64,000 nt of DNA from Candidatus Villigracilis vicinus (GCA_016721315.1 JADKIL010000007.1:1-64000), one strand, 5' to 3'; numbered from the stretch's first letter, positions 42,528 to 50,575 are shown. The notes: a model not told the origin generated them from the letters alone. A program made the numbers and translations.

Positions 42528-44417
42528 ATGAAAAAAATAACGTACCCGCTCATCCTATTCGTCCTCCTCAGCGCAATGCTGGCATCCTGCAGCTTGTTCG
42601 GCGCCTCCACAGCGGAAACGCAATCAGCCCTGCCTCTTCCTCAGGCAACCAATACCACCCCAACCGACAAGGTCACTGTCGAGCTTTCCTCTCAAGTTGA
42701 TACCACCGTGCAATACAACGCGGTTGGTCAGATCATGAAGTTCAAATTTATCGTCAAGATGATCAAAAACGACCTCGCCGACAATACTCCACCTAATCTG
42801 ACTTTTATTGGGCTCACCCCCGTCTGTCCGGCGATTAATACCATCGGAAACTTGAACGACCGCTTCGACACTGGTGAGATCATCGAATGCACATTCGATT
42901 ACATCCTCACCCAGGCAGATCTGGATAAGGGTTCGGTTTCTGCCAATGTATCTGCAACTGTGTATACGGTCAGTTCCAATCAGGTCACAACAACCGTCCC
43001 AACGATTCCATCTAAATTACTGAGCCTCACCCGGTCTGCAGAACCGACCACCTACAACACGGCGGGGCAAACAGTCACCTTTACCTATATTATCAAGAAT
43101 AGTGGAGCAGCCCCTATTGGACCTGCTCAATTCACGATCGCAGATTCCGGCATTAATAACAATACGCCCTTTAACTGTGGCAATGCAGATGCTTCCATCG
43201 CCGTCGGCGCCACCCTGACCTGCACCAGCACCTATACCGTTACCTCAGCAGATATCAGCGCCGCCACCGTAACAACTAATGCTGTTGCTTCAGGCGGAGG
43301 CGCCAACTCCACGCAGCCTGTGCCTGTTACCCTTACAAAAGGCGCTGCGCCCACCACTGCCTCCGGGACGAGCGTTCAACACACAGTAATTGACGGGGAA
43401 TGGCTCTGGCAGATCGCTCGCTGCTACGGAGCCGACCCTGCCAAAACGGTGGCAGCAAACCCGCAGTTGGCAAACCCGGCCCAAATCAAACCTGGAATCG
43501 TGGTTACCGTCCCCAATGTTGGCAGCAATGGAACGGTTCATGCCCCGCCACAGCCCTGTGTTACCAAGCATGTAGTTCAAAGCGGTGATACCTGGACAAC
43601 CATAGCCACGAAATATGGTTCTGACCCTGGGCTTACCCAAATGGTCAATGCAAATACATTGACGGTCGGCAAGGAAGTCAAAGTTCCGCTATACACAGCC
43701 GGACTTAATCTACCCCTGTCTTCTTCCACTACACCCGTTACTCCGACAACGCCGACAACCGCTTCATTGACCCTGACAGCAACAACCAATCCTACAACAT
43801 ATAGTCAGGCAGGGCAGGTTATAACGATCAGTTACGTCATCAAGAACAGTGGCACTGCCTCATTGGGACCCGCTCAATTCACAGTGACAGATCCGCTTAT
43901 CGGTGCAACTCCCATTAATTGTGGTCCTGCCAACACCACTCTGGCGGCGGGCACAACAGTTAATTGCACTTCAACGTACACCATCACTCCAACCGATCTG
44001 AACTCCGCTTCGGTTAGCACCAAACCCACTGCGGCGGGCGGCGGTGCAGCTCCTTCTACATCTGTGGATGTGACCATCCTCAAAAGCGTAAGTGCATTGA
44101 CGGTCACCTCATCTCCCAGTCAGGCAACTTATAACCAAGCCGGACAAGTGATCACCTTTAACTACGTCGTCAAGAACAGTGGCACCACCCCATTGGGACC
44201 TGCTCAATTTATTGTGACCGACATTCTCATGGGACTTACCCCCATTAACTGCGGTGCTGCCGACACCACACTTGCCCCCAATGCCACCGTATCCTGCTCT
44301 GCCAATTACACAGTCACTCAGGCAGATCTTGGCGTGGCGTCCATCTCAAATAGCGCAACCGCCACTGGCGGCGGAGTGACTTCGCAGCCAGATAGCAAAT
44401 CAGTCATCAAACAGTAA
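42528..44417 (+). CDS. Surface lipoprotein with four DUF11-type repeats and two LysM domains
   Basis: A 629-residue exported protein from the ATG at 42528 (GAAGGAAG upstream). Lipoprotein signal ends LLSAMLASC (Cys19). A divergent DUF11-like repeat (about 45-140) is followed by a clear one (about 160-260), two LysM modules (HTVIDGEWLWQIARCYGADPAKT and HVVQSGDTWTTIATKYGSDPG), then two more repeats. Each repeat has YNQAGQVITFNYVVKNSG, PLGPAQFxVTD, INCG and a final TATGGG-like strand. A wall-anchored surface or matrix protein is inferred. The long upstream frame is not used: it has no ribosome site or signal. Confidence 0.88.
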   Translation: MKKITYPLILFVLLSAMLASCSLFGASTAETQSALPLPQATNTTPTDKVTVELSSQVDTTVQYNAVGQIMKFKFIVKMIKNDLADNTPPNLTFIGLTPVCPAINTIGNLNDRFDTGEIIECTFDYILTQADLDKGSVSANVSATVYTVSSNQVTTTVPTIPSKLLSLTRSAEPTTYNTAGQTVTFTYIIKNSGAAPIGPAQFTIADSGINNNTPFNCGNADASIAVGATLTCTSTYTVTSADISAATVTTNAVASGGGANSTQPVPVTLTKGAAPTTASGTSVQHTVIDGEWLWQIARCYGADPAKTVAANPQLANPAQIKPGIVVTVPNVGSNGTVHAPPQPCVTKHVVQSGDTWTTIATKYGSDPGLTQMVNANTLTVGKEVKVPLYTAGLNLPLSSSTTPVTPTTPTTASLTLTATTNPTTYSQAGQVITISYVIKNSGTASLGPAQFTVTDPLIGATPINCGPANTTLAAGTTVNCTSTYTITPTDLNSASVSTKPTAAGGGAAPSTSVDVTILKSVSALTVTSSPSQATYNQAGQVITFNYVVKNSGTTPLGPAQFIVTDILMGLTPINCGAADTTLAPNATVSCSANYTVTQADLGVASISNSATATGGGVTSQPDSKSVIKQ

Positions 44418-44432
44418 CCCGCTTAACTTTCT

Positions 44433-44469
44433 ACCAAAATCGCGAACGGAGTCCGTTCGCGATTTTGGT
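44433..44469. terminator. Bidirectional terminator before arsR
   Basis: Near-perfect 18-bp arms (44433-44450 with 44452-44469), ACCAAAATCGCGAACGGA against its complement, ending in TTTTGGTTT. Confidence 0.85.
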
Positions 44470-44503
44470 TTCCTCTTGCGACCATCAACTTCCCTACTCT
44501 ACC

Positions 44504-44531
44504 TTGACAAATAGACAAACATCTATATAAT
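44504..44531 (+). promoter_or_regulatory. arsR promoter with embedded operator
   Basis: TTGACA (44504-44509), a 16-bp spacer and TATAAT (44526-44531). The spacer carries the inverted repeat ATAGA-CAAACA-TCTAT (44511-44526), which recurs twice downstream. The expected start of transcription falls at about 44537-44538, the ATG itself. Confidence 0.85.
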
Positions 44532-44537
44532 AACCGT

Positions 44538-44849
44538 ATGAAATTTGACCCCGTCCTTTTTGCCAAAGCCATCGCAGATGACACCCGCCAAAGAATCATG
44601 AGCGAGTGCTGCTGCTGCGAACTCTCGGTCAATGAGATCGTCGAGAAGATCGGCTTTTCGCAACCCACCATCTCTCATCACCTCGCCATCCTGCGTGATG
44701 CCAATTTGGTAAATGTGCGCGAAGAAGGCAAGCAAACGTTCTACACCCTCAACCAGGAACACATCGCCGTTTGCTGTGGTCAGATCATGCTCAAGTTCGC
44801 CCCTGAATCGGTAACAACTGAAAATCTGTTGAAAACCTTCAAGGCATAA
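44538..44849 (+). CDS. arsR: ArsR-family metalloregulator
   Basis: A 103-residue winged-helix repressor. The recognition helix is in FSQPTISHHLAILRDANLV. Candidate arsenite ligands are a run of four cysteines at 24-27 (SECCCCELS), where classical ArsR has ELCVCDL, and a Cys pair at 79-80 (VCCGQ). It probably represses the ars module and itself through the repeated ATAGA/TCTAT operator. The promoter spacing implies little or no 5' leader, and no ribosome site is visible, so translation may be leaderless. Confidence 0.92.
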   Translation: MKFDPVLFAKAIADDTRQRIMSECCCCELSVNEIVEKIGFSQPTISHHLAILRDANLVNVREEGKQTFYTLNQEHIAVCCGQIMLKFAPESVTTENLLKTFKA

Positions 44850-44900
44850 TCGGGATGTGTCCACGGCCGTGACACGATCCCGTTTTTTGCAGTCAAATCT

Positions 44901-44916
44901 ATAGACAAACTTCTAT
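44901..44916 (+). promoter_or_regulatory. ArsR-type operator, second copy
   Basis: ATAGACAAACTTCTAT, identical in its arms to the operator in the arsR promoter, seventeen bases before the start of the Cys-rich peptide. Only a weak -35-like TTGCAG (44887-44892) is visible. Confidence 0.7.
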
Positions 44917-44932
44917 ACGAAAGGAGCATCCC

Positions 44933-45016
44933 ATGAACGAATTACCTGTCGTCACCAACGATTGCTGTGAAGAAGAATGTTGTGAAGGCGGCAACTGCCC
45001 CAGCGGTTGTTGCTAA
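44933..45016 (+). CDS. 27-residue cysteine-rich peptide in the ars module
   Basis: A short gene with a strong AAGGAG site eight bases before the ATG at 44933 and its own operator copy. The product has seven cysteines in 27 residues (positions 11, 12, 16, 17, 22, 26, 27), as CC-EEE-CC, then C and a final CC, with acidic residues between. The CCEEECC and SGCC spacing suggests metal or metalloid binding, as in small metallothioneins, or an arsenite-responsive leader peptide. No family is recognised. Signals at both ends and placement between arsR and arsM make chance unlikely. A hairpin (45024-45031 with 45042-45049) follows the stop. Confidence 0.7.
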   Translation: MNELPVVTNDCCEEECCEGGNCPSGCC

Positions 45017-45081
45017 GCTCGATCTCTGTTCGTCGTCAGATGAACAGAGCGAATTTATCGAAAAAAATTTTAATCAAAAAC

Positions 45082-45097
45082 ATAGACAAACTTCTAT
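45082..45097 (+). promoter_or_regulatory. ArsR-type operator, third copy
   Basis: ATAGACAAACTTCTAT again, twenty bases before the arsM start and next to TATATAAAA, giving each of the three genes its own copy. Confidence 0.7.
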
Positions 45098-45117
45098 ATA
45101 AAACAAAGGAGACTCAA

Positions 45118-45915
45118 ATGACTCAATCCCCCACCCCCATCCACGAAACCGTCCGCGAGCATTACGCCGAGCGGATTAAGAGCAGCGCCTCTTGCTGCGG
45201 ACCTTCAGACTGCTGCTCCACCGAAAGCAAACTCTACCCTGTAGACCTGCTTGCCACTCTTCCATCCGATGTATCCAGCACCAGCTATGGCTGCGGCGAC
45301 CCGATCACACTCGCTGCCCTGAAACCCGGCGAAACCGTCCTTGATCTTGGCTCCGGCGCAGGACTCGACTGTTTGTTGGCTGCCCAGAAAGTCGGTCCCG
45401 AAGGACGCGTGATCGGCGTGGATATGACTCCCGAAATGATCGAACGTGCCCAAGCCAACGCGAAGCGCGTCAATGCAGCCAACGTCGAGTTCCGCCAAGG
45501 CTATCTCGAAGACCTGCCCGTTGACAGCAACACTGTCAACGTCATCATCTCGAACTGTGTCATCAACCTTTCGCCAGATAAAGCCAAAGTATTCACCGAA
45601 GCCTTCCGCGTGCTCGCGCCGGGTGGCAAACTCGCCGTCTCCGACATCGTCACCGATGGTCCGCTTCCTGAACCCGTCAAGCAAAGTTTGAGCGCATGGG
45701 CGGGTTGTGTTGCAGGCGCCGTCGAAGCCAAAGATTACATCGGCATGATGGAGGCGGTTGGCTTCACAGATATTTCCATCAAGCCTGTCTTCTTCGACAA
45801 AGAAACTGTCGACTCTGCCCTCGCAGACATGGAACTGGATGTGAACGAATATCCGCGCGAAGATATTTACAAAGCAGTCTATAGCGCAAAGATCACTGCC
45901 TACAAACCCGTATAA
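45118..45915 (+). CDS. arsM: Arsenite S-adenosylmethionine methyltransferase ArsM
   Basis: Methylates As(III) using SAM, detoxifying or volatilising it. The ATG at 45118 has AAAGGAGA upstream and gives 265 residues. SAM-binding motif LDLGSGAGLD is near 75-84. The three conserved catalytic cysteines map to Cys59 (SYGCGDP), Cys147 (ISNCVIN) and Cys197 (WAGCVAG), the last two 50 apart as in characterised enzymes. Additional N-terminal pairs (Cys26/27 and 32/33 in ASCCGPSDCC) may gather arsenite. The C-terminal domain is short. It follows the ArsR and peptide genes and has its own operator copy. Confidence 0.95.
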   Translation: MTQSPTPIHETVREHYAERIKSSASCCGPSDCCSTESKLYPVDLLATLPSDVSSTSYGCGDPITLAALKPGETVLDLGSGAGLDCLLAAQKVGPEGRVIGVDMTPEMIERAQANAKRVNAANVEFRQGYLEDLPVDSNTVNVIISNCVINLSPDKAKVFTEAFRVLAPGGKLAVSDIVTDGPLPEPVKQSLSAWAGCVAGAVEAKDYIGMMEAVGFTDISIKPVFFDKETVDSALADMELDVNEYPREDIYKAVYSAKITAYKPV

Positions 45916-45927
45916 TCTTCATTGCCA

Positions 45928-45970
45928 ATAAAACGGACGGAACCCCAAAGGCTCCGTCCGTTTTATGTTT
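45928..45970 (+). terminator. Terminator of the ars module
   Basis: A 14-bp stem (45928-45941 with 45953-45966), rich in GC at the top and with TTTTATGTTT after it. Confidence 0.9.
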
Positions 45971-46000
45971 AATGTCATCTTGACAGCGCAAAGTTTCCGA

Positions 46001-46036
46001 AGTAAAAACAAACCGACCGGTCGGTTTGTTTTTACT
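46001..46036. promoter_or_regulatory. Perfect 36-bp palindrome, TetR-type operator
   Basis: Two 18-bp arms, AGTAAAAACAAACCGACC and its exact complement, centred at 46018/46019. The ACCGACCGGTCGGT core is the classic shape of TetR-family operators. A TTGACA at 45980-45985 with TAAAAA at 46003-46008 (17-bp spacer) makes it overlap a -10 element, suiting autorepression of the TetR gene 29 bases on. Confidence 0.85.
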
Positions 46037-46064
46037 TTATAGACAAATAGTCTTGAGGAAAAGA

Positions 46065-46649
46065 ATGCAACAACGCAGTGAAGAAACCCGTTCAAATATT
46101 CTGGCTTCAGCAATCAAACTATTCTCCACCCGCGGCTTCGCCGCTGCCAGCGTGGACGATATTTGTGCAGACGCAGGCGTTAGTAAAGGTGCGTTCTATC
46201 ATCACTTCAAGAGCAAACAAGACCTCTTCCTCGCCCTGCTCGATGGCTGGCTGCAAACCATCGACAACGCCATTGAAGGCTCAAAAGACAAAACCGTCCC
46301 TGAGACCTTCATGCAGATTACCGAGGCATTTCCCTATCTCTTCGCTACAGCGAATGAAGGCTTGCCCATGTTCCTTGAATTCTGGCTGCAAGCCAGCCGC
46401 GATGAAAAACTATGGCAGGCGGGCATCAAACCATACCGCCGGTATCACAAACATTTTGCTGCACTTATCAAAAAAGGCGTGGATGAGGGTTCGTTCGTTG
46501 AAGTAGATCCTGAATTGACCTCACGCATGATAATCTCAACAGCAATGGGCTTGCTTTTGCAAAGCTTGATGGACCCCAAAGGCGCAAAGTGGGAGAAGGT
46601 CGCACGTGACAGTACGAATATGTTGGTCAATAGTTTGTTAAAGAAATAG
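46065..46649 (+). CDS. TetR-family transcriptional regulator
   Basis: A 194-residue repressor: N-terminal helix-turn-helix (SNILASAIKLFSTRGFAAASVDDICADAGVSKGAFYHHFKSKQDLF) and a ligand domain of unknown specificity (IDNAIEGSK... then FLEFWLQASRDEKLW). It starts at the ATG at 46065, with TTGAGGAA upstream. The palindrome at 46001-46036 probably binds it. The target may be the gene itself and the DegV gene 65 bases downstream; the ligand cannot be inferred. A further AGAC-AAATA-GTCT inverted repeat lies between palindrome and start. Confidence 0.92.
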   Translation: MQQRSEETRSNILASAIKLFSTRGFAAASVDDICADAGVSKGAFYHHFKSKQDLFLALLDGWLQTIDNAIEGSKDKTVPETFMQITEAFPYLFATANEGLPMFLEFWLQASRDEKLWQAGIKPYRRYHKHFAALIKKGVDEGSFVEVDPELTSRMIISTAMGLLLQSLMDPKGAKWEKVARDSTNMLVNSLLKK

Positions 46650-46714
46650 GAAATCGAAGAGTAATAAGTTGAACGTGTGAGCAACTATCAAAAAGAAAAC
46701 CAAAAGAGGAAACC

Positions 46715-47575
46715 ATGAAAATCGTAACAGACTGCGCGGCAGATATGTCAAATGAGGAATTGGAAAAGCTGGGGATCGTACAAGCCCCGCTATTTATTCA
46801 ATTCCCGGAAGGCGAAGTGAACTCTGCAGATATTTCTGCCGATGAATTCTACAACCGGTTGGAGGCAATGCGCCCGCAGATTCCAACAACGGCGCAACCC
46901 TCCAGCGGCATCTTCGCGGAGTTGTATCGCAAGTTGGCACAAAGCGACAAGAACATCATGTCCGTTCATATTTCGTCAGGCTTGAGCGGCACGATCAACT
47001 CGGCGCGCGATGGCGGCGAACAAGTGAAAGGCGAAGCGAATGTCAATTTCTGGGATACGCTCACCCTTTCCGGCGGTGAGCGCTTTCAGGTGATGGCGGC
47101 GGCTCTGGCAGATAAAGCAGGCTGGGCAATGGACAAGATCAACGAACGCCTGACCAAGATCCGCGAGAAGACCGAAGTCATCTACACGCTCGACACGCTG
47201 GAATATCTCGCCCGTGGCGGGCGCATCGGACGTGTGAAAGCGATGGCGGGTGCGCTACTTAACCTAAAGCCCATCATCCGCGTGGATACGGATGGCAAGT
47301 ACAGCACTGTAAAAAACGAACGCACACTAAACAAGTCCATGGCATCGATGGCAGATTTCCTGGCAGAAAAATATGGAACCACGCCCCTATGGGTCACCGT
47401 CCTGCACGGGCGTTTTGCGGAAAAAGCGGATCACCTCGCTGAAGAGTTCAAGCAAAAATTAAACGTCGCTAAGATCGAAGTGCAACGCATCTCGCCGGTG
47501 CTCGGGGTTCACACCGGCCCGGGTATTGTCGGCGCGGCAGTGGTGCCAATGGAATTGATGGGCGATCTGGTGTAA
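46715..47575 (+). CDS. DegV family fatty-acid-binding protein
   Basis: A 286-residue lipid-binding protein of the DegV/FakB type. It has IVTDCAADMSNEELEKLGI, FPEGEVNSADISADEFYNRL, PTTAQPSSGIFAELY, the fatty-acid pocket motif SVHISSGLSGTINSAR, YLARGGRIGRVKAM and the C-terminal HTGPGIVGAAV. FakB proteins deliver fatty acids to FakA kinase; no fakA gene is in the window. Its place after the TetR gene suggests joint control. Confidence 0.92.
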   Translation: MKIVTDCAADMSNEELEKLGIVQAPLFIQFPEGEVNSADISADEFYNRLEAMRPQIPTTAQPSSGIFAELYRKLAQSDKNIMSVHISSGLSGTINSARDGGEQVKGEANVNFWDTLTLSGGERFQVMAAALADKAGWAMDKINERLTKIREKTEVIYTLDTLEYLARGGRIGRVKAMAGALLNLKPIIRVDTDGKYSTVKNERTLNKSMASMADFLAEKYGTTPLWVTVLHGRFAEKADHLAEEFKQKLNVAKIEVQRISPVLGVHTGPGIVGAAVVPMELMGDLV

Positions 47576-47586
47576 AGAAAAGAAAG

Positions 47587-47613
47587 AAGGGCTTGCGAGT
47601 TTCGCAAGCCCTT
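47587..47613. terminator. Bidirectional terminator between degV-like and M48 genes
   Basis: AAGGGCTTGCGA (47587-47598) pairs with TCGCAAGCCCTT (47602-47613) around a 3-base loop; the genes on both sides converge. Confidence 0.85.
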
Positions 47614-47618
47614 TCACT

Positions 47619-48749
47619 TTAGGCGGATGGGGTTTGTCTTGCCTTCGCGATCCGTTCGCTCAATGGCGGATGGGAATAAAACATGAAGACCACCCATTTC
47701 TCCGGGTCAATCTTGCCAAGGTTTTGATTCGCCAGCCGGGTAAAAGTGGAGGTAAATGCCTTGCGCTTGCCAGTTGATGAAAGGGCATAATCATCCGCCA
47801 TTTCTTCGCGCCAGCGGGAGAGTGCGTTCTCAAGAGGCTGAGTCAATAAACCATAGGCGCCAAGAGTAAGAGATAGTGCGGGAAAAGCAGCCACATCTGC
47901 AACGGAGGTAAAGGAGAAAAAGGTTACAGCGTAATTTAATGCCAAAGAAGAAATAAACAAGCCCAAAGCGGTAAGAAGCGTACCAGAAACGATTAGGAAG
48001 GGAATATCCTTATGGACATGATGCCCCAGTTCGTGAGCAAGTACCGTCTCGATCTCATCCAGAGTAAATTCATTAATTAGGGTATCGCCGAGAATAATGC
48101 GGCGTGTATTACCGATACCAGTCAAAGCAGCGTTGGCAGCGTTGGTGCGCTTGGACATATCGAACTTGAAAACACCCTTAACCTGGGTGTTGGCACGCCT
48201 GGCTAAATCAAGCAGACGGTCTTGAAGTTCTTTATGTTCTTCACCAAGCGGCACATATTTATTAAAGAGTGGCATGATGAGCACCGGCGCAAGGTTGGAA
48301 AGAATGACGTTGAAAAGCAGCAACCCGCCCGCCACCCAAAGCCACCAGGCATCACCGGTAATGCGAAGCGCAAGATAGAAAAGCTCAAGCATGACAAGCC
48401 CAAGCGGTAAACCAATGGCAATTCCCTTGAGTTGATCAATAATCCAGTCTTTGAGCGACTGATTGGATTGCCCAAACCGATGCGGCAGGACGAACCCGCT
48501 ATAGTAGCTGAGCGGCAGGTTGAGAACCGCATAAACACCTGCAAAAATAGCGATATAAAGGGGAACCAACAACCATTCGTTGCTTGAAATGGCGACCAGC
48601 CGCTCACGGATGGTGATACTCCATCCAAAAAATAACCAGGCAAGTGCATAAAGCGTACTAAAAACAGTATCTACGATCCAGAATCGACGGCGAATACGTG
48701 CATAATCTTTGGCTTGTTTCTGGCGTTCGGGGTCAAGAGTAGTTTGCAT
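47619..48749 (-). CDS. M48 family membrane metalloprotease (Ste24-like)
   Basis: A zinc membrane protease of 376 residues with six or more membrane segments. The zinc motif HELGHH is in LAHELGHHVHKDI, and the third ligand Glu in REEMADDYALS. The remaining parts (FGQSNQSLKDWIIDQLKG, KSKRTNAANAALTGIGNTRRIILGDTL-type block, YSHPPLSERI at the C-terminus) follow eukaryotic Ste24 more than HtpX. A quality-control or prenyl-peptide-like role is inferred from the family. Confidence 0.92.
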   Translation of the reverse strand: MQTTLDPERQKQAKDYARIRRRFWIVDTVFSTLYALAWLFFGWSITIRERLVAISSNEWLLVPLYIAIFAGVYAVLNLPLSYYSGFVLPHRFGQSNQSLKDWIIDQLKGIAIGLPLGLVMLELFYLALRITGDAWWLWVAGGLLLFNVILSNLAPVLIMPLFNKYVPLGEEHKELQDRLLDLARRANTQVKGVFKFDMSKRTNAANAALTGIGNTRRIILGDTLINEFTLDEIETVLAHELGHHVHKDIPFLIVSGTLLTALGLFISSLALNYAVTFFSFTSVADVAAFPALSLTLGAYGLLTQPLENALSRWREEMADDYALSSTGKRKAFTSTFTRLANQNLGKIDPEKWVVFMFYSHPPLSERIAKARQTPSA

Positions 48750-48817
48750 GGAAAAAATTATAGCATTTGACAGACTATAATCAAAGCAAGATCAAATACA
48801 AAACTGGAGCAAGTATT

Positions 48818-49636
48818 ATGACAGCACTACACCCAAATCTATACGAACGGATCCGTCCATTGTTGCTTGGCATGGACTTTCATTTAATCGGACGTTCCAT
48901 CCTCGCGCAAAAAACACCTGCGCAAATATTTGTAGACGACCATGAACACCCCTCTGCGTTGTTTGCTCAGGCAGGTCACCGGTACGTCCTGGCTGGCAAC
49001 GCAGAAATAGACAGTTTCAACCGCGGGATCCAAAAACAATTCAGAGATGTGATCTTCCCAAAAATGCAGTCCGAAGGGCAGGAAGGTTTTGCGCTGTACT
49101 ACGACACCCCAGCATGGGAGAAAAAAATAAGCGCTCTCCTTTCAGATAAAGAGATCATCCATGCCGACCGTGAATACTATGCCTGCAAAAAATTGAAACA
49201 CAAATGGCAAGATATTATGCCCGAAGGCTTTCAACTAAAAATGGTGGATGCTGACCTTCTGGCTTCTCCAAACTTAAAGCATCTCGACACGCTCAAAGAG
49301 GAAATGACTTCAGAACGCCCTAGCGTGGAAGATTTTCTCGCCAAAAGTTTCGGTATGTGCGCGATTCATGAAGGCGAACTTGCAGGTTGGTGTCTCTCCG
49401 AATACAACACACATGGACGTTGCGAGATCGGCATAGAAACCATCAGCGACCACCGTCAACTCGGCATTGGCACCGCACTCACTCTCGCTTTTCTTGAGCA
49501 CGCTTTCTCTCATGGCATACAGGAAGTTGGTTGGCATTGTTTCAAAAGAAACGAAGCTTCTGCAAAGACAGCGCTCAAGGCGGGCTTCGACAAGATCAAA
49601 GATTACAAATCATTCATTGTGCTGCTTAAGGACTAG
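48818..49636 (+). CDS. GNAT family N-acetyltransferase
   Basis: A 272-residue protein. The N-terminal 120 residues (YERIRPLLLGMDFHL, IFVDDHEHPSALFAQAGHRYVLAGN) look like the extra domain found in the GNAT subfamily similar to YhbS/ZBP-type proteins. The acetyl-CoA fold is in the C-terminal half (AGWCLSEYNTHGRCEIGIETISDHRQLGIGTALTLAFLEHA; acetyl-CoA loop RQLGIG), then NEASAKTALKAGF. The substrate is unknown. A TGGAG site precedes the ATG at 48818. Confidence 0.82.
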   Translation: MTALHPNLYERIRPLLLGMDFHLIGRSILAQKTPAQIFVDDHEHPSALFAQAGHRYVLAGNAEIDSFNRGIQKQFRDVIFPKMQSEGQEGFALYYDTPAWEKKISALLSDKEIIHADREYYACKKLKHKWQDIMPEGFQLKMVDADLLASPNLKHLDTLKEEMTSERPSVEDFLAKSFGMCAIHEGELAGWCLSEYNTHGRCEIGIETISDHRQLGIGTALTLAFLEHAFSHGIQEVGWHCFKRNEASAKTALKAGFDKIKDYKSFIVLLKD

Positions 49637-49643
49637 CAATGCA

Positions 49644-49930
49644 ATTCACGATGCCCCCTATCTAAACGAGGAGGATTACTGGCGAATGCGTCAGTTCCTA
49701 CGTGAAGTTATGCTGGCAAACAACCTGCACCAACATAGCTGGCATGTTGCCCGTCTTGATTATTGGTGGTGGTTTATCCAGCCAGATCTGAAAGAATAAA
49801 ACATGAAGATGTAATGCACTTCTGGGAAACAGAAACTGGGGAAATTGCCGCCGTACTCAAGATGCGGCAAATGGATTGTATTTCTCAGTTTTCGGGGCAG
49901 AGCACGATCTGCTTTAACCTTGGGGAAAAT
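49644..49930 (+). pseudogene. Relic of a second GNAT acetyltransferase
   Basis: Two frames read as the N-terminal part of a GNAT protein. First comes APYLNEEDYWRMRQFLREV, HSWHVARLDYWWWF, then IQPDLKE and a stop at 49799. In another frame, EDVMHFWETETGEIAAVL follows directly. Normal relatives continue these blocks in one frame and then encode the acetyl-CoA domain, which is missing. No start codon with ribosome site is present. It directly follows an intact GNAT gene, so a decayed neighbour or a deleted tandem copy is likely. Confidence 0.6.
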
Positions 49931-49933
49931 TGG

Positions 49934-49974
49934 AATAAAAAAAGAGGTGGCTGCGTAAAATGCAGCCACCTCTT
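49934..49974 (-). terminator. Terminator of the isochorismatase/M50 transcription unit
   Basis: AAGAGGTGGCTGC pairs with its complement (49942-49954 with 49962-49974). Read on the minus strand, it is followed by a T7 run, as needed for the converging minus-strand genes. Confidence 0.88.
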
Positions 49975-50005
49975 CGATTCGCTTTCGGCTTGTGTCTGCT
50001 TCTGT

Positions 50006-50575
50006 TTAAGAAGCTCCGGCCTGCTCTGCAGCCAACAATGCAATGACATCCTCAGCCTTCATTATTTGTCCATACGAACGCAATGCCGCCAAAAACGATT
50101 TGTGAACATGGTCAGCAGGAATGAGCGTGCCATTAAATTCGAGATCTCGAGTCGCGCAGGCATCTTCGGCAACAATGACCTTGAAGCCAAAATCTGCGGC
50201 AGCGCGGGCGGTGGCGTCCACACACATGTGCGTCATCATGCCGGTGATGACGACCCGCTCCACATCCCAACCTTTGAGCATTTCCAATAAATTCGTTTCA
50301 CGAAAGGAGTTGGGGTAATGTTTATATACGATAGGCTCGCCTTCAAAGTGAGCGGTGACGTCGTGAATATCAGACCCGCTCGTACCTCTTACAAAGAACG
50401 GCGCATCAGGTCTCAAAGCAATGTGCTGGATATGAATATGACGACCGCCATGTTCCCGGAAGCATTGCAATAGCTCATACGCTTTCTGTCCGGCTTCAAG
50501 CGGGTTGACCAATTCCATCTTCCCGCCGGGAAAATAGTCTTTTTGGATATCAATTACGAGTAAGGCAGTTTTCAT
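50006..50575 (-). CDS. Isochorismatase-like cysteine hydrolase
   Basis: A 189-residue alpha/beta hydrolase of the isochorismatase/nicotinamidase fold with the catalytic triad Asp9 (LLVIDIQ), Lys85 (VYKHYPNSF) and Cys118 (THMCVDATARAA). A cis-peptide motif ITGMMTHMCV precedes the Cys. The substrate is unknown; candidates in this superfamily are nicotinamide, ureidoacrylate or small amides. It lies 15 bases downstream of the M50 protease gene. Confidence 0.9.
   Translation of the reverse strand: MKTALLVIDIQKDYFPGGKMELVNPLEAGQKAYELLQCFREHGGRHIHIQHIALRPDAPFFVRGTSGSDIHDVTAHFEGEPIVYKHYPNSFRETNLLEMLKGWDVERVVITGMMTHMCVDATARAAADFGFKVIVAEDACATRDLEFNGTLIPADHVHKSFLAALRSYGQIMKAEDVIALLAAEQAGAS

Noticed and set aside
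42528..44417. Repeats here as a CRISPR array or DNA-level tandem repeat
   Set aside because: The repetition follows protein domains of about 95 residues with diverged codons, not short identical units with spacers.
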